This document shows positions 42,433 through 53,600 of a DNA stretch of 64,000 nucleotides, piece by piece. A program made the position numbers and the translations under genes. Numbering within the stretch: the stretch's first letter is position 1; every line of letters starts with the position of its first letter. The stretch comes from Siphonodentalium dalli (taxonomy: Eukaryota; Mollusca; Scaphopoda; Gadilida; Siphonodentaliidae): assembly GCA_032622095.1 (NCBI GenBank), contig CP136065.1, positions 60,991,094 to 61,055,093 on the forward strand. Direction: 5' to 3'. The notes beneath the pieces are model-generated. The model saw only the letters and a list, made by a program, of their open reading frames with translations, was not told where the DNA came from and searched no databases.

Positions 42433-42887
42433 TTTATAGAATGGGTTTATTGAATGGAATAAGGGTAGGATCATGTAATAAAGGTTGATACGACACGAAG
42501 TATCGATATATTATAGAACTTAAACTTTGAGCAAAATCTTATCATAGTCTGAGCGAGTTTCATCTGTTTCCTGAGTTTCACACAGAAGGGAAGAAAATGC
42601 TCTTTATTGGAACCATATAATGAAAACAATATCCCTGAATGCCAATTGTCGTTTCCAAATTGAACTTTTCAACCTACCTCCGGGTTTATATCCACTGACA
42701 AAAATCCCAATTCTTGAGATAAATGTTCCCATCGTATGGCCCGACCCCTCGATATGTTGTAAAATTCCAACCTAAAACTAAATATAACTAAAAATTCTTC
42801 AACTAATATAAGGGGCCAATTCGCAATAATAATGTGATAAGACGGCAAAATCATGCGCAGTCGAGACATGTTAGTAAAAATCCGCCA
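42433..42887. repeat. Right part of the second copy of the 33.2 kb block
   Basis: GAGCGAGTTTCATCTGTTTC, CACACAGAAGGGAAG, CAACCTACCTCCGGGTTTAT and AAAATTCCAACCTAAAACTA follow the order of 33385-33620 and then 34015 onward, without the TTAA MITE. Confidence 0.85.
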
Positions 42888-42891
42888 TTAA

Positions 42892-43336
42892 AGGCCCACT
42901 TAATTTTCGAGTCACCGATTATTTGTTTATAGTGCCTTGATATATCATCATATACGGTTTAAATAACAATATATATGCCATAAAATATGATTAAAATACT
43001 ATAAGTAATCACCATTTGGAACATTTGTGTCTCAGAAGGTGCCCATAGAGTAATAGAAAATAGCTGAAATAAAAAAATCATTTTTCCCCGTTATGGCTCT
43101 TAGAATGCAACAGAATTCAAACTTTTGTTTATTTTCAATTGAAGGGCAAAAATTCTATATCTAAGTTTACAGAGTTATTCCCCTTCCATTGAAAATAATA
43201 TATCGTAATTATGGGCAGTTTATTTTATCGAATAAATTGAAAATAGAATGTTTTGGAGATTCCTCTTTCAAATAGTATATACTATGGCATATTTTTTATA
43301 TAATGTGATTTGGGGATTCGAAAATTAAGTGGGCCT
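42892..43336. mobile_element. TTAA family II MITE (GGCCCAC), complete copy B
   Basis: AGGCCCACTTAATTTTCGAG at the left and GAAAATTAAGTGGGCCT at the right, TTAA on both sides (42888-42891, 43337-43340). Internal words TCAGAAGGTGCCCATAGAG and GAATGCAACAGAATTCAAAC match copies A, C and D. Confidence 0.92.
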
Positions 43337-44225
43337 TTAAACTTAAACGATATTTCGTTGGTGCCAATATCGCTACCAATCGGACTGATTATCTGGACGT
43401 CTCTGATTCGTTAACGTAATCGACGATAATTTTTCGTAACCGAATTTCAACTGATTGCCATCTTCGTCTGCCGACGAGGTTTCATAGTGATTTCCGGAAC
43501 TTGTACGAACAGAACGTCAATCGAGCACACCTGTTAGTTGTAAACATTTTTTGATTTTATGAATTGAATAGGTATTTATATTGAGTTTTTTATGATTTTG
43601 ACAATATTGCTTGTACTGAAATGTTGCTATAACACTAAGGATTAAGTCCATATCCATCTTTGACATAAAAATATGAATATAAGGGAAATTTGGAGCACAA
43701 ATTTGTATTCAATCTTCAATTTGTCTTGTTGTAACTTGTTCCGAAGGCGAAGCACTGTAGCAATAACCAACCATTTTTTTCCAAACAGTTCATGGGTGAG
43801 ATTAATGCACCTACATGTTCCATTTGGTGTCAGAACTGCAAAAGAAAACCATTTTTGGTCACAGAACAAACCAAAAAAAAAAAAAAAAATAGTTTTTTAA
43901 CCTTGGTGTCACCCTCGGCAAGGGTCATTTTTCAACAATTGGAACAAATCTGACATAACCCCACAAGTTCTCCAAAAATGAAGATAGAGAGCTCAACCTT
44001 GGCTTTCTGTGTTCTCTGGTTATTACTCTATACAAAAAAAAAAACAAATACACCATTCTGACTTATACTATGTGTGTACAGTTGGGCTCAAAATCAAGTG
44101 TACCCCAATGCGAAATGGGGAAAAAAATCTGAAATTTTCACAATACAAGTTGACATATGTGTTACTGGACCATATGTCAGGAGACAAACATGGAAACTGA
44201 TGACAGAAGTTATAAATATATCAGA
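43337..44225. other. Intergenic, no gene seen
   Basis: Includes an A run at about 43870. TTAAACTTAAACGATATTT after the MITE is repeated at about 46851 after a GTGGGCCT end, so the flanking host sequence has itself been duplicated. Small open frames show no family. Confidence 0.45.
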
Positions 44226-44515
44226 CTAGAAGGTGACCCGACTTGGTCCGGGCTTTGACCTTGAATTGACCATTTTGAAGATCAAGGTCAGTTGGGGTAA
44301 CGATTTGACCCGTCAAAAACAATGCCCGGATAAAAGTACCCGTCGAAATCCATCCTGTTTTACCCGATTTGACCTTGAATTGATCATTTTGAAGGTCAAG
44401 GTCAGGTCACGATTTGACCCGTCCAAAACACTCAGTGGACAAAAGTAACCCTATGTATCAAATTTCGTGGAAGTTGAACCGGACGGTGGTTGCGTATCAA
44501 ATAAATCTTCCGACA
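44226..44515 (-). mobile_element. Helitron-like 3' fragment (E4 subfamily), minus strand
   Basis: Read on the minus strand it ends GCCCGGACCAAGTCGGGTCA, CCTTCTAG|T, a perfect hairpin-plus-CTRR end. Internal modules TTTGACCTTGAATTGAYCAT and GATTTGACCCGTCCAAAAC match E4. The 5' part is missing. Confidence 0.82.
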
Positions 44516-45209
44516 TCATTCAACTGAAATGAACAAGATATTTAGTATTGGACAGTACATATGCACATTTTACATTTTAAAAATTGGGCAGAACCTCCGG
44601 CACCAACAACACATTTAACGATTTATATTATATTTTTTAATAAATTATTAATTTAATATTCGGTAATTTGTTCAAATTGTTGTCTTGCCTCTTGGGCCAG
44701 TTTGGGTATTGTTATTGATAAATGGCAAAAATATTTTAACTAGAAGTAGAAGACATTAGCAGGCAGATTGGGAGGTTTCCCTGACAAAATAAATAAAAAA
44801 AATTAAAAGAAATGCGTAATTAAACTCAAAACTCAATCGATTTTATTTGATGCTCAGTTCATAAATTACAATATGGTAATGGGGCTCTGTGGAAGCCATG
44901 GCTTATGTGTCAGAGCCCTATAATAATACAATGATTATAATATAGACATAATGTGGGTGCAAGTGCAAGAGGAGAAGAACAGTTGAGAAAGAGATGTAGG
45001 TTGGGGAGTGGTGGGTGGTAAATGGTGTGCATAATATGTTGAAGATATGCTCATAAGCAATAGAACTATATGTTACTTGATTTCCTCAAACATTATTATT
45101 TCAATTTAATGAATGTGTAAGGATGTGACTGAATTACCAGTGGAGCTCAGTTTATTTGGGCTAAGAATATGGAGGTGATTAACACATATGGATCATTTAT
45201 GATACATTA
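44516..45209. other. Intergenic and probable 3' UTR of the minus-strand LINE
   Basis: No coding sequence. The part nearest 45209 should be the 3' UTR of the truncated LINE. TATAATAATACAATGATTAT near 44920 could belong to its tail. No clear end was found. Confidence 0.4.
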
Positions 45210-45715
45210 TAGCTATTGATAAAGTGATCTCTTAGATATTTGGGGTATACATGTTTCAATGCGTAATTTGCAATCTTCAGGGAGGCTATTCCATAATGCT
45301 CGGGCTTTGTTTGAGATTGCATTTTTTGAGGGTTTGGTTCTTTTAAATTCATGTCAATCATGATATACATGTAGATAATACTAATAGATTACCTTTTGAT
45401 TTTGAGCGAGTATTATGGCTATGTATATCTGCTAGGTTTGTGAATAATTTTGATAAGGAATCAGGTAGTGCATGTGTATGGTAGTCATGCAGTATTCTAA
45501 TTAGCTGCATGTTCCCAATGTCATCAAGCATTAGCAGTTTGGCTTGTCTGCAATATGTCACATGTGGAAATATTACTAGTACCATTTGAGATAATTTTTA
45601 GGGCATTCTCCTGTAATTTTCTGATTTTAGTAAGATTTTGTTTGGTTGACGAGCTCCAGATTACATTACAGTAGGTCAGGTAGGGTATAATTAACGATAA
45701 ATACACGGTTTTCAA
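45210..45715 (-). pseudogene. Truncated non-LTR retrotransposon, carboxy-terminal ORF2 part
   Basis: The minus strand shows LSLIIPYLTYCNVIWSSSTK, KIRKLQENALKIISN, LMLDDIGNMQLIRILHDYHT, ALPDSLSKLF, HNTRSKSKGNL and, after a frame change, ALWNSLPEDCKL. This is the standard post-RT region (YxxxYPYLTYCNxVW … LQKRAIRII … HNTRS … WNSLP) of many LINE ORF2 proteins. The reverse transcriptase core is missing (5' truncation) and frameshifts are present. Confidence 0.85.
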
Positions 45716-47776
45716 TCTAGCCGTAAATTTTCATGACATCAGATTCAGATTTTGCATGCGGGAAAAATATACGTTTGTCATTTGTTTACAATGTAAAACC
45801 CCCCTCTCTCGGATTTACCTGACTAATTTTCACTTATTGTGTACCATTTATATCACAAAAATATCACAACTAGTGCATACAATAACCTTGTTACATATAT
45901 ATTACGTCTATTTTGACTCGTATTCGTAAAAACACAGTGAAACTATCGTTGGGTTTTTAGTCGGCACGGCCATTTTAGATAGATAGTGTTGGATACGGTC
46001 TCACTAAACGTTGTAGACCGAGTCCCGAGTCATAATTGGGTTATCGCTAATTTCGATATGATGGCAATCGGATCCCACTCAGCCTTTTGCTTATTATAAT
46101 TTAGATTGTTTTACTTTATTAAAAACTGATCTAAAAATATAAGGAATAGCGCGGAATAGTGGTTTTTATAAACTCCCTAATATTCAACTAATTATTATAA
46201 AATGTCCCCAACGTTTGATGTACGTCATTGGACTTTCTATAGTATATTTGAACCAATGACAAGGCGATTAGCCTATTTTTGGAATAATGTGACGTATATA
46301 TCCTTTAAATAGCGATGACTCAAAATAGCACCACATATAGATTCCACACTTTACAACCTTCAGCGGGATATCGGAATCCGGGTTGCGCGCGCCATCTACT
46401 TCCGGTGGCTATTGCTAGAAGCAGTGAATCTGAATGTAAACCGGTACAACAGTTCAGGTTGGGTACATGTTTCAAACATTGAAGTTCAAGTTCAATAAAG
46501 GTCATTTGATAATCAATGACATTGTTATACATGTACATATACACAGGTCGGGCACACATCCAATATAATATGATCTATTGCTGCTATATGATGATGATTG
46601 ATGCACTGTCCAGTTTCCGATCAATTAACGGTTAAAACACCTCCTACTGGTCATATAAAATATTATAGTTCAATTTTTTTTCATGTTTATGTAAATTGAC
46701 ATTAGTTCTATTCATAAATGTGAAGAAAGTGTCAAAAAAGAGTGAAATAGTTCACCAAACGACCGCCGGAATCGAGCGGGGTATTTGTAGGTTATGGACG
46801 TCCTGTTTTCGATAGCGTCAGGTTTTCGATAATTCGCGTGTGGGCCTTTAAACTTAAACGATATTTTGTGGACAGATGACCAGTTTTAAATGTGGGATTC
46901 TCATGTTAAATTTAGATACGGAACTAACAGGTGTGGAGAAATAAAAATGACTACCTGTACCTCAGAATATTTCTAATCAAGTCACCTGGCAGATAAGCTA
47001 ACTAACTACACATGATTAAGCAATTGTACGTTTGAAAGAGGTGTGGAGGACAAATAGACAGAGGCTAAAATGTTGTTGACAACAACAAATTGTACATGCT
47101 TGTCAGATTTGGCTGCAAACAACTCCAAATCGGCAGTTCCCTGGCATTCAATAAAAAAATCTGATAGTCAAAACATGTAGCAACAGTTTCACACACCGTT
47201 TATTTACTACTTATCTGAAATATCAGCAGCTAGCCAGCGGGGGGTTATTTGCCTTTGTGTAAGTGAGGCCCATGTATCAACATATTTTATGAATATTCTC
47301 CACTTTTGCTCAGCAGATCAGCATGTAAATCACAATTTGTCCATAACTGATCACTGGATCTCCCTCTTAAACTGACAAGCATGCCATTCATTAGAAGAGG
47401 TGCAACTCCTAGGGAGTCTCATTCCTCTGATTTTATGTAGCATCAGAATGTTTTCCAGTAATTATTCTCCAGTGAGCTTCTATAGAGTGGTGTTTGTGTA
47501 GACCTATTCTGGTTGTCTGTGGGAATGCAAGTGTGGGAATGTCTGCATTCTTTTTAGAACTTCTTTATATTTACAAGAACAATCATTTTTGAACACTGAT
47601 CTTGGAAATTTTGTTAATCCCATTGATTCCACATGTTAGGAAAATTATGTTCAGGTAAATTTTAAGTGCGGAGAAAAGACTTTTTGTTGTCCAAGATATT
47701 AGCATTCAATACTGCCATGTGTCATTTTGTGAAATTGTGGAGAAATTCTCAAAAGATTTGATAAAGTATTTAAAAG
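45716..47776. other. Intergenic upstream of Chibby
   Basis: Mostly unassigned sequence. It includes a possible promoter at 46.39 kb and a short orphan end (GTGTGGGCCTTTAAACTT at about 46839) related to TTAA family II. A 5' untranslated exon of Chibby is expected somewhere here, because the first coding exon starts with an acceptor site, but none could be fixed. Confidence 0.4.
46385..46440 (+). promoter_or_regulatory. Candidate TATA-less promoter with ETS/YY1-like sites
   Basis: GCGCGCGCCATCTACTTCCG sits in an otherwise AT-rich stretch. ACTTCCGG is an ETS-type site and GCCATCT resembles a YY1 core, both common in housekeeping promoters. It lies 1.9 kb upstream of the first Chibby coding exon, in the right place for a promoter of that gene. 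This is inference from motif content only. Confidence 0.3.
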
Positions 47777-47780
47777 TTAA

Positions 47781-48217
47781 AAATGCATAATCCAAATTAA
47801 TGCTCGAAAATTACTATTTCCTTGGCTTCAGGGGTAAAACATATTTGATTTGAGTGGAGGATCACACCTATCAAACTCAGAGTGATCAGATATCGATGTT
47901 TGAAATCTATAATTTTCACCACCGATAATTTAAAGTGGCCCAGTAAACAGTCGACAAGAAGACTTTCTTTGACCAGATTGCGGATGAAGATGGATTACTC
48001 TAAAATCAAGTGGCTTTTTTGTGTCAGATATTTGACAAACCGCCAATTTTTTTTGATAAATAACAGGTATTGGGCAATTTTATACTATTGTTGACTGTGG
48101 TTTGCATTATTTTTGGGCAATTACTCAATTCTGATAACTGGAGCGGCATTTCAAAAAAGTTTGTTGTTGTTGGAACCTGGTGATATGGGGACCATCAAAT
48201 CGGATTTCAAGAGTCCT
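47781..48217. mobile_element. TTAA family I MITE, asymmetric subfamily, copy 4
   Basis: Left AAATGCATAATCC, right GGATTTCAAGAGTCCT, TTAA on both sides (47777-47780 and 48218-48221). It is the reverse of copy 3: GATCAGATATCGATGTTTGA and GATTGCGGATGAAGATGGAT are followed by CTATTGTTGACTG and GGGGACCATCAAATCGGATT. It ends about 70 bases before the acceptor of the first Chibby coding exon. Confidence 0.88.
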
Positions 48218-48288
48218 TTAACAATTGAGATACCATCCAGACTATGTACAATTCAATTATAAAATTTCTATGCATATTCTCTTTACAG

Positions 48289-48489
48289 ACTAAAGAATAA
48301 TGCCGCTCCCACTTTTCGGCAACAAGTTTTCCCCAAAGAAAACTCCTCCAAGGAGAACAAAGTCACTGTCAAATCTACGACTCGATGCAGACACCACCAG
48401 GCAGGAATTTGGTCCAGAGATCAACTCCTCTGTCAGGCTAAATCTAGGCTCTCATGAAGTCGCTTTTGAGAATGGAATGTGGGTTAATG
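48289..48489 (+). CDS. CBY1: Chibby first coding exon (ATG at 48300)
   Basis: The acceptor CTCTTTACAG ends at 48288 and 11 bases of 5' UTR precede the ATG. Coding: MPLPLFGNKFSPKKTPPRRT, then KSLSNLRLDADTTRQEFGPE and LNLGSHEVAFENGMWVN; the donor is AATG|GTATGC, phase 1. The serine in RTKSLSNL corresponds to the AKT-phosphorylated 14-3-3 site of vertebrate Chibby. Confidence 0.95.
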
Positions 48490-50664
48490 GTATGCTTTTA
48501 AAACTATTATCATGAGTAATGTAACTTATTCACTCTGCATGACTATGATGACTTTATTATGCCCCACCTTTGGGTTATATAGTCGAGGGCTCTGTCCGTC
48601 TGTCTATCAATCTGGCCATCCATACGAACATATCACCTTGCAACTTGGGTGTTAATTTTTGGATTTCATTGTCCTTTGGCATGATGATAGCACAACTTGT
48701 GAGCAAGGATGCCCACAAGTCCCCAGAACAAAAATTGATAACACCCCCCCCCCCCCAACAAACCTGAGTTTAGTGTGCCTGTCATTTGCAGAATGAGGTC
48801 CCCAGATGGTGAGTTTAGTGATGCTATCATCCAGAGCAGGCTAGAATCACTACATTCACCCTCTGGGGACCTAATTTAGGCCTCATACTACGGGTTTCGT
48901 CCATTCATATTAACAGAGTTACGGCCCACGTTTGACTTTAAAATTCGTGAATTTTTTCTCTGTACAAACATTTCAGCCTGTAACTCAGACATGGATCATC
49001 TGAAATTGTTTTTTTATTTGGTATGGTGGTAGCACAGAATGGATGAAAGGATACCCACATACTGCGGGCTTCATCCATTCATTTTTACCAGAGTTACGGC
49101 CCTTATTTCTCTTGGAAATTTTGAAATTTTTTGTCCAAAAGAACATTTCAGCTTGTAACTTAAGTATATTTGGAATTAGAAAATTTCTCCATCTTTTCTT
49201 CACATTTAACTGTTACTCAAGTGTCAACAGTTTTATTTGAATATCTTTGGAATAGCGATAGGTCAATATGAGGATACAATGGGTTTTTACTTTTATCTTC
49301 TTGGATTGAGAAAATAAAAACATTTCTATCCACTCTAATATTTAGTATTGACAACTCTCTAAACTGAGTATTGGGGGCATATGCCACGCTTGGTGTTGCG
49401 CTTAACTTACATGTAGTTTGTTTTGGCCATATGGCAGAAACAGTTTTCATTATTCAACTTACTTTTTGTAAACTTTACCATTTGACACACCCTACAGAGT
49501 GAACCTTTTGGTCAAATTGCTTAAAAAATCTTAACTTTCACCATATATCTTCAAAACTGTACATAGCGAATCATTGCTTATAATATTTAATTGAGTTATC
49601 TTTTTTTGCCATGTGCCAAGAAGCATAACTGTCCATCTGAAACGCTTGTTGTCTGGATGATAACTTGAATATTACTTGACAGAATTTGATGAAATCCGAT
49701 CCGACCTTTTTGACTGATTATTTTGTTGTCAGCATGATAACTTAAATTATGATTATATTTTCAATTATTCTTGTTAAATATCTAGAAGCAAATAAAGCCA
49801 TCTTATATGGGTGGCATGTAGCCTTACAGCCTTTTATTTACATATGTCACCCCGTTACCCATGAGAAAATGGGATTCACACATACATACTAGTACATGTT
49901 GGTGTGATCTGTCAAAAACCTGCAACTTGTCTACTCAGAAGATACCATGACCACACTGCCCAATTGATTCTATGGCACTGCAGGCACACAGCCACCTCTA
50001 TGAAAACTGTCATCATTGTAGAACCTCTCTTATTTTCACTATTTAAATAATTTAATTCCAAATATGGCAGTTCTATAAGCATTGTCTGAGAACTTTATTT
50101 CAATACAATAGAGTCAATTTGTCGTTAAAACATATATGATAAAATCAATAAAAAGGGGAATTAATTTTTAAAAAGTGTACCAGACCATTGTAAACAATTC
50201 ATCAAAAGTTGCAGGACCATTGCGGATTGCACTAATCTTAGTAATTTCGTCCAGTTTTGCATACATGTAATTACAATGGGCATATAATAAAGATATGTCA
50301 AGACACATATCTTCGGGTATATTCAAACACATAAAACAGACTTTCACGTTCAAATCAAATTTTATAGGAGATAAAACTGAATAACTCCTGTGGCAGAACT
50401 TGTTCTGAAACCCGGTTGACTATGTGCACATGTTAGACTCTCGTTCATGATTGTAATATGTGTACTATTACTTTTTGGCACGAATTAAAGAGAAAATCAT
50501 GATTTTGTTTGTAATGATATATCTGAATGATACATTAATGCCCTAAATAATCGACTCCTTAACCACAGCAGAATTATGGGTGATTTAGCAGGGGGGGGGG
50601 GTTCAGAAAAAAGTGACATGACAGTAGGCTGAAAAAACTTTTTTCCGGCTCTTGGCTACCCACC

Positions 50665-50696
<32 letters not shown>

Positions 50697-53600
50697 TATT
50701 TGAAGGAAAAAATATTTTTTCCAATTTCATGCGGGGTACCCACCCCCTTTTTACCTGGACATTTTAACAAATTTCCACTGATTTACAGTAATCACCTGAC
50801 AACTTTATCAAAATAATAAAATATCAATTTTGGCAAAACATTTATGCTAAATAATACTGGATCCACAAGATCTTATACCATCTCACACCATGGCTTTTAA
50901 TAGATTTATCAGCATCCATATGGCTTTGATGTGAAATTTTATTTTTGTGTCCATAAACAAACAATTAATAAATACAACTAAATAAAACAAACAAAAATTA
51001 ACACTGGATGTTGCTTTAAATAGGATTCAATAAGTTCTAGCATGATGAGATTTCCATGTTTTTGCCTCTAATTATGTCTGTCTGATCAGGTATAATGAGT
51101 AAATATTAATGCTATAAATGAATAGCTTTTTTCATTTTATTTACATTAAGGTTTAGGCCAAAAAAAAAAATATTCATTTCGGCCAATTTGGCCGGTTACT
51201 TCATGTGACTTTTTCATCTGACGTGTGTGTCGGATAATTGATCTGGAGGATTTATGTAAATGTTAGCCCAAACTACATTTCCAAGTAACGATGGTTTTGT
51301 TGTTTATTTTGAGGAATAATACCGCGTCAGATGAATTCAGCCCAAATATGTTAACAGTTGTTGTGTCAAACATTCGGCAGTAGGTTAGCGTTATTTAGTA
51401 TTTGTGGATGTCCTTTAACATGGGGAAAATAGACTACTGCGCTTGAACGAGCATGTGAATTTGTCGTTTTTAATGTACAGCAACTTGATAATCAATAACA
51501 GAGGCATTCTCTGTCAAATATGGTCGCTCTATTTACGGTATTAATTGCGGAACTTTCTAAAGTAAACTACGCGTAAACGGATACATACGGTAAATTCTAG
51601 AATGTGCCGGAATCGGCCTAATCGCCCCAGGGCCAACTCGCCCAGTCGACGTGTGTCCATTCGGTACCTACTATAACATGTACCCGAGTCCGATACGGAA
51701 TAAAAGATGTATACGGGTGTTATATAGCGTTTGGTCCGTTGTTTCTCAATGAATATTATTGAAATTTGGTGTATATGTCCGGGCTGGGACATGGAATACA
51801 ACAACGTTTGAATTGTTTTTAAATTTACAAATTTGTTGATTTTATTCAATTTGTTTTCGTTCTGAAAACACACTATAAAGTGTATATAATATAATAACGA
51901 ACACGAGACATACATAATTTATAAACTGTTAACAAAAGATATCAAATTCAATACATGACAAAGATGACTCAGTGGAGTTTATAAAGTGAACATAAAAACA
52001 TTGAGGTAAGCATCTTTTTAAGGAATGCAACTTTATTTAATGATAATAAACACATAAATTAAAATAACAAACATGAGACATACATGATTTATAAACTGTT
52101 AACAAAAGATATCAAACTCAATACATGACAAAGATGAAGTTTATAAAGTGAACATAAAAATATTAAGGTAAGAATCTTTTTAAGCATTACTAAACCGTTT
52201 AGCACAGACCACAGTCCACTTCACTCATCCGATCATCACCAAACTTCATATTTATCTTGATATTGATCTATCAGATGAGAGCTATCAAATATTTTTTTAA
52301 TTTCATAGGAAAAAATGGTCGCCAGCGGCCATATTGCATTTACGTTATATTTTATCGCGTCATGTCGATATCTAGTATTACTTAGAAATTTCACCTTTCC
52401 AGATTCATAATTGCTCCATTGACTGTAACAGATGAAATTATTCCCCTCTTCGGATAGAGTGTCACTGAAACTTTATTTTGTCAGACTGTCTGTATAATCA
52501 CTGATTATATATGGCAATAATCTGTAATAAGATGTAGCACTATTTTATTTTATATTTACATGCAGTGCTGTTTTTATACATCAATTCTAATCCCCCTAGA
52601 TCATCATGTGATCGATCATACATCGCGCGAGGACCTGGTTGAATTAAGGGGGGTTTTATGGATCACTTCTGTCCTCAAGCTAGATTATACTTATGACATT
52701 TAATGGCATGTGTCTAACGTGGAGGGTTAGATATGCTTGAGAAACCACCACTCTTTAATTCACACCAAGTTCTCAGCTGTCATGTTCGGATATTAGAACC
52801 CATAGCCATGATATATGGTTTATTTTGTGTATACTAGTAATATAGTTATTTTCAGTACCTTTATATACCAGTACTGTGTATAACAATGCATATAAATTAA
52901 TCCATGTATACATGTATATTGATTCAACGGATTCAGTGGTTTTGTCCATCAGTCTATCAAATTTGCGGGGAAAACATGGCCACAAGCAGTACACCCTGCT
53001 AAATTTCGAATTTGAATCAATTGGCGCACCCTGCAGCCAGCTTTTATTGGAGAACTTTTTCTTATGTGGATATTTTGGGTCACCGCTAGATGTGAGCCAT
53101 ATTTTGTTCTCAAACTGTCCTTGTGAAGACATCACTGCCAGCGGTGATCTTCAATTTTACTATTTTTATGGCTAAATAATTTGGTTGATCCTACAGACGA
53201 CACCCCTTGTCCGATCGTCATCAGATTCCACAATTATCTTCTGGATAACCAGGGTGAGAGTAATCTAATTTTCCCGAATTTCGTTAAAAAACATTACCAC
53301 AGGCAGCAATTTGGTATCTTACTCTTTGATCCTCTTTTGCATGACTGAATTGTTTAGCAACTGTATTAGCAACTGTACAGACATATCCCTCATCTGGTTT
53401 TTATATACATGTATATCTCTTCATGCGGATAGCCAGTATTACGTAGGTACTCCAACTTTCTGCATTCCTGTCATCATTTGAAATATAAATATTTACCTGA
53501 TACATGCACCCTTCAAAATTTGTTTCGTCGTATCTATTTTAATGACCCGTATGGTAATATTGATACAGATATATTTGTCAAACATTTCTTTGTACAATAT

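Noticed and set aside
52773-53175. Overlapping open frames on both strands near 53 kb as a host gene
   Set aside because: No recognisable domain, no splice context, and the region lies inside a transposon insertion absent from the sister copy.
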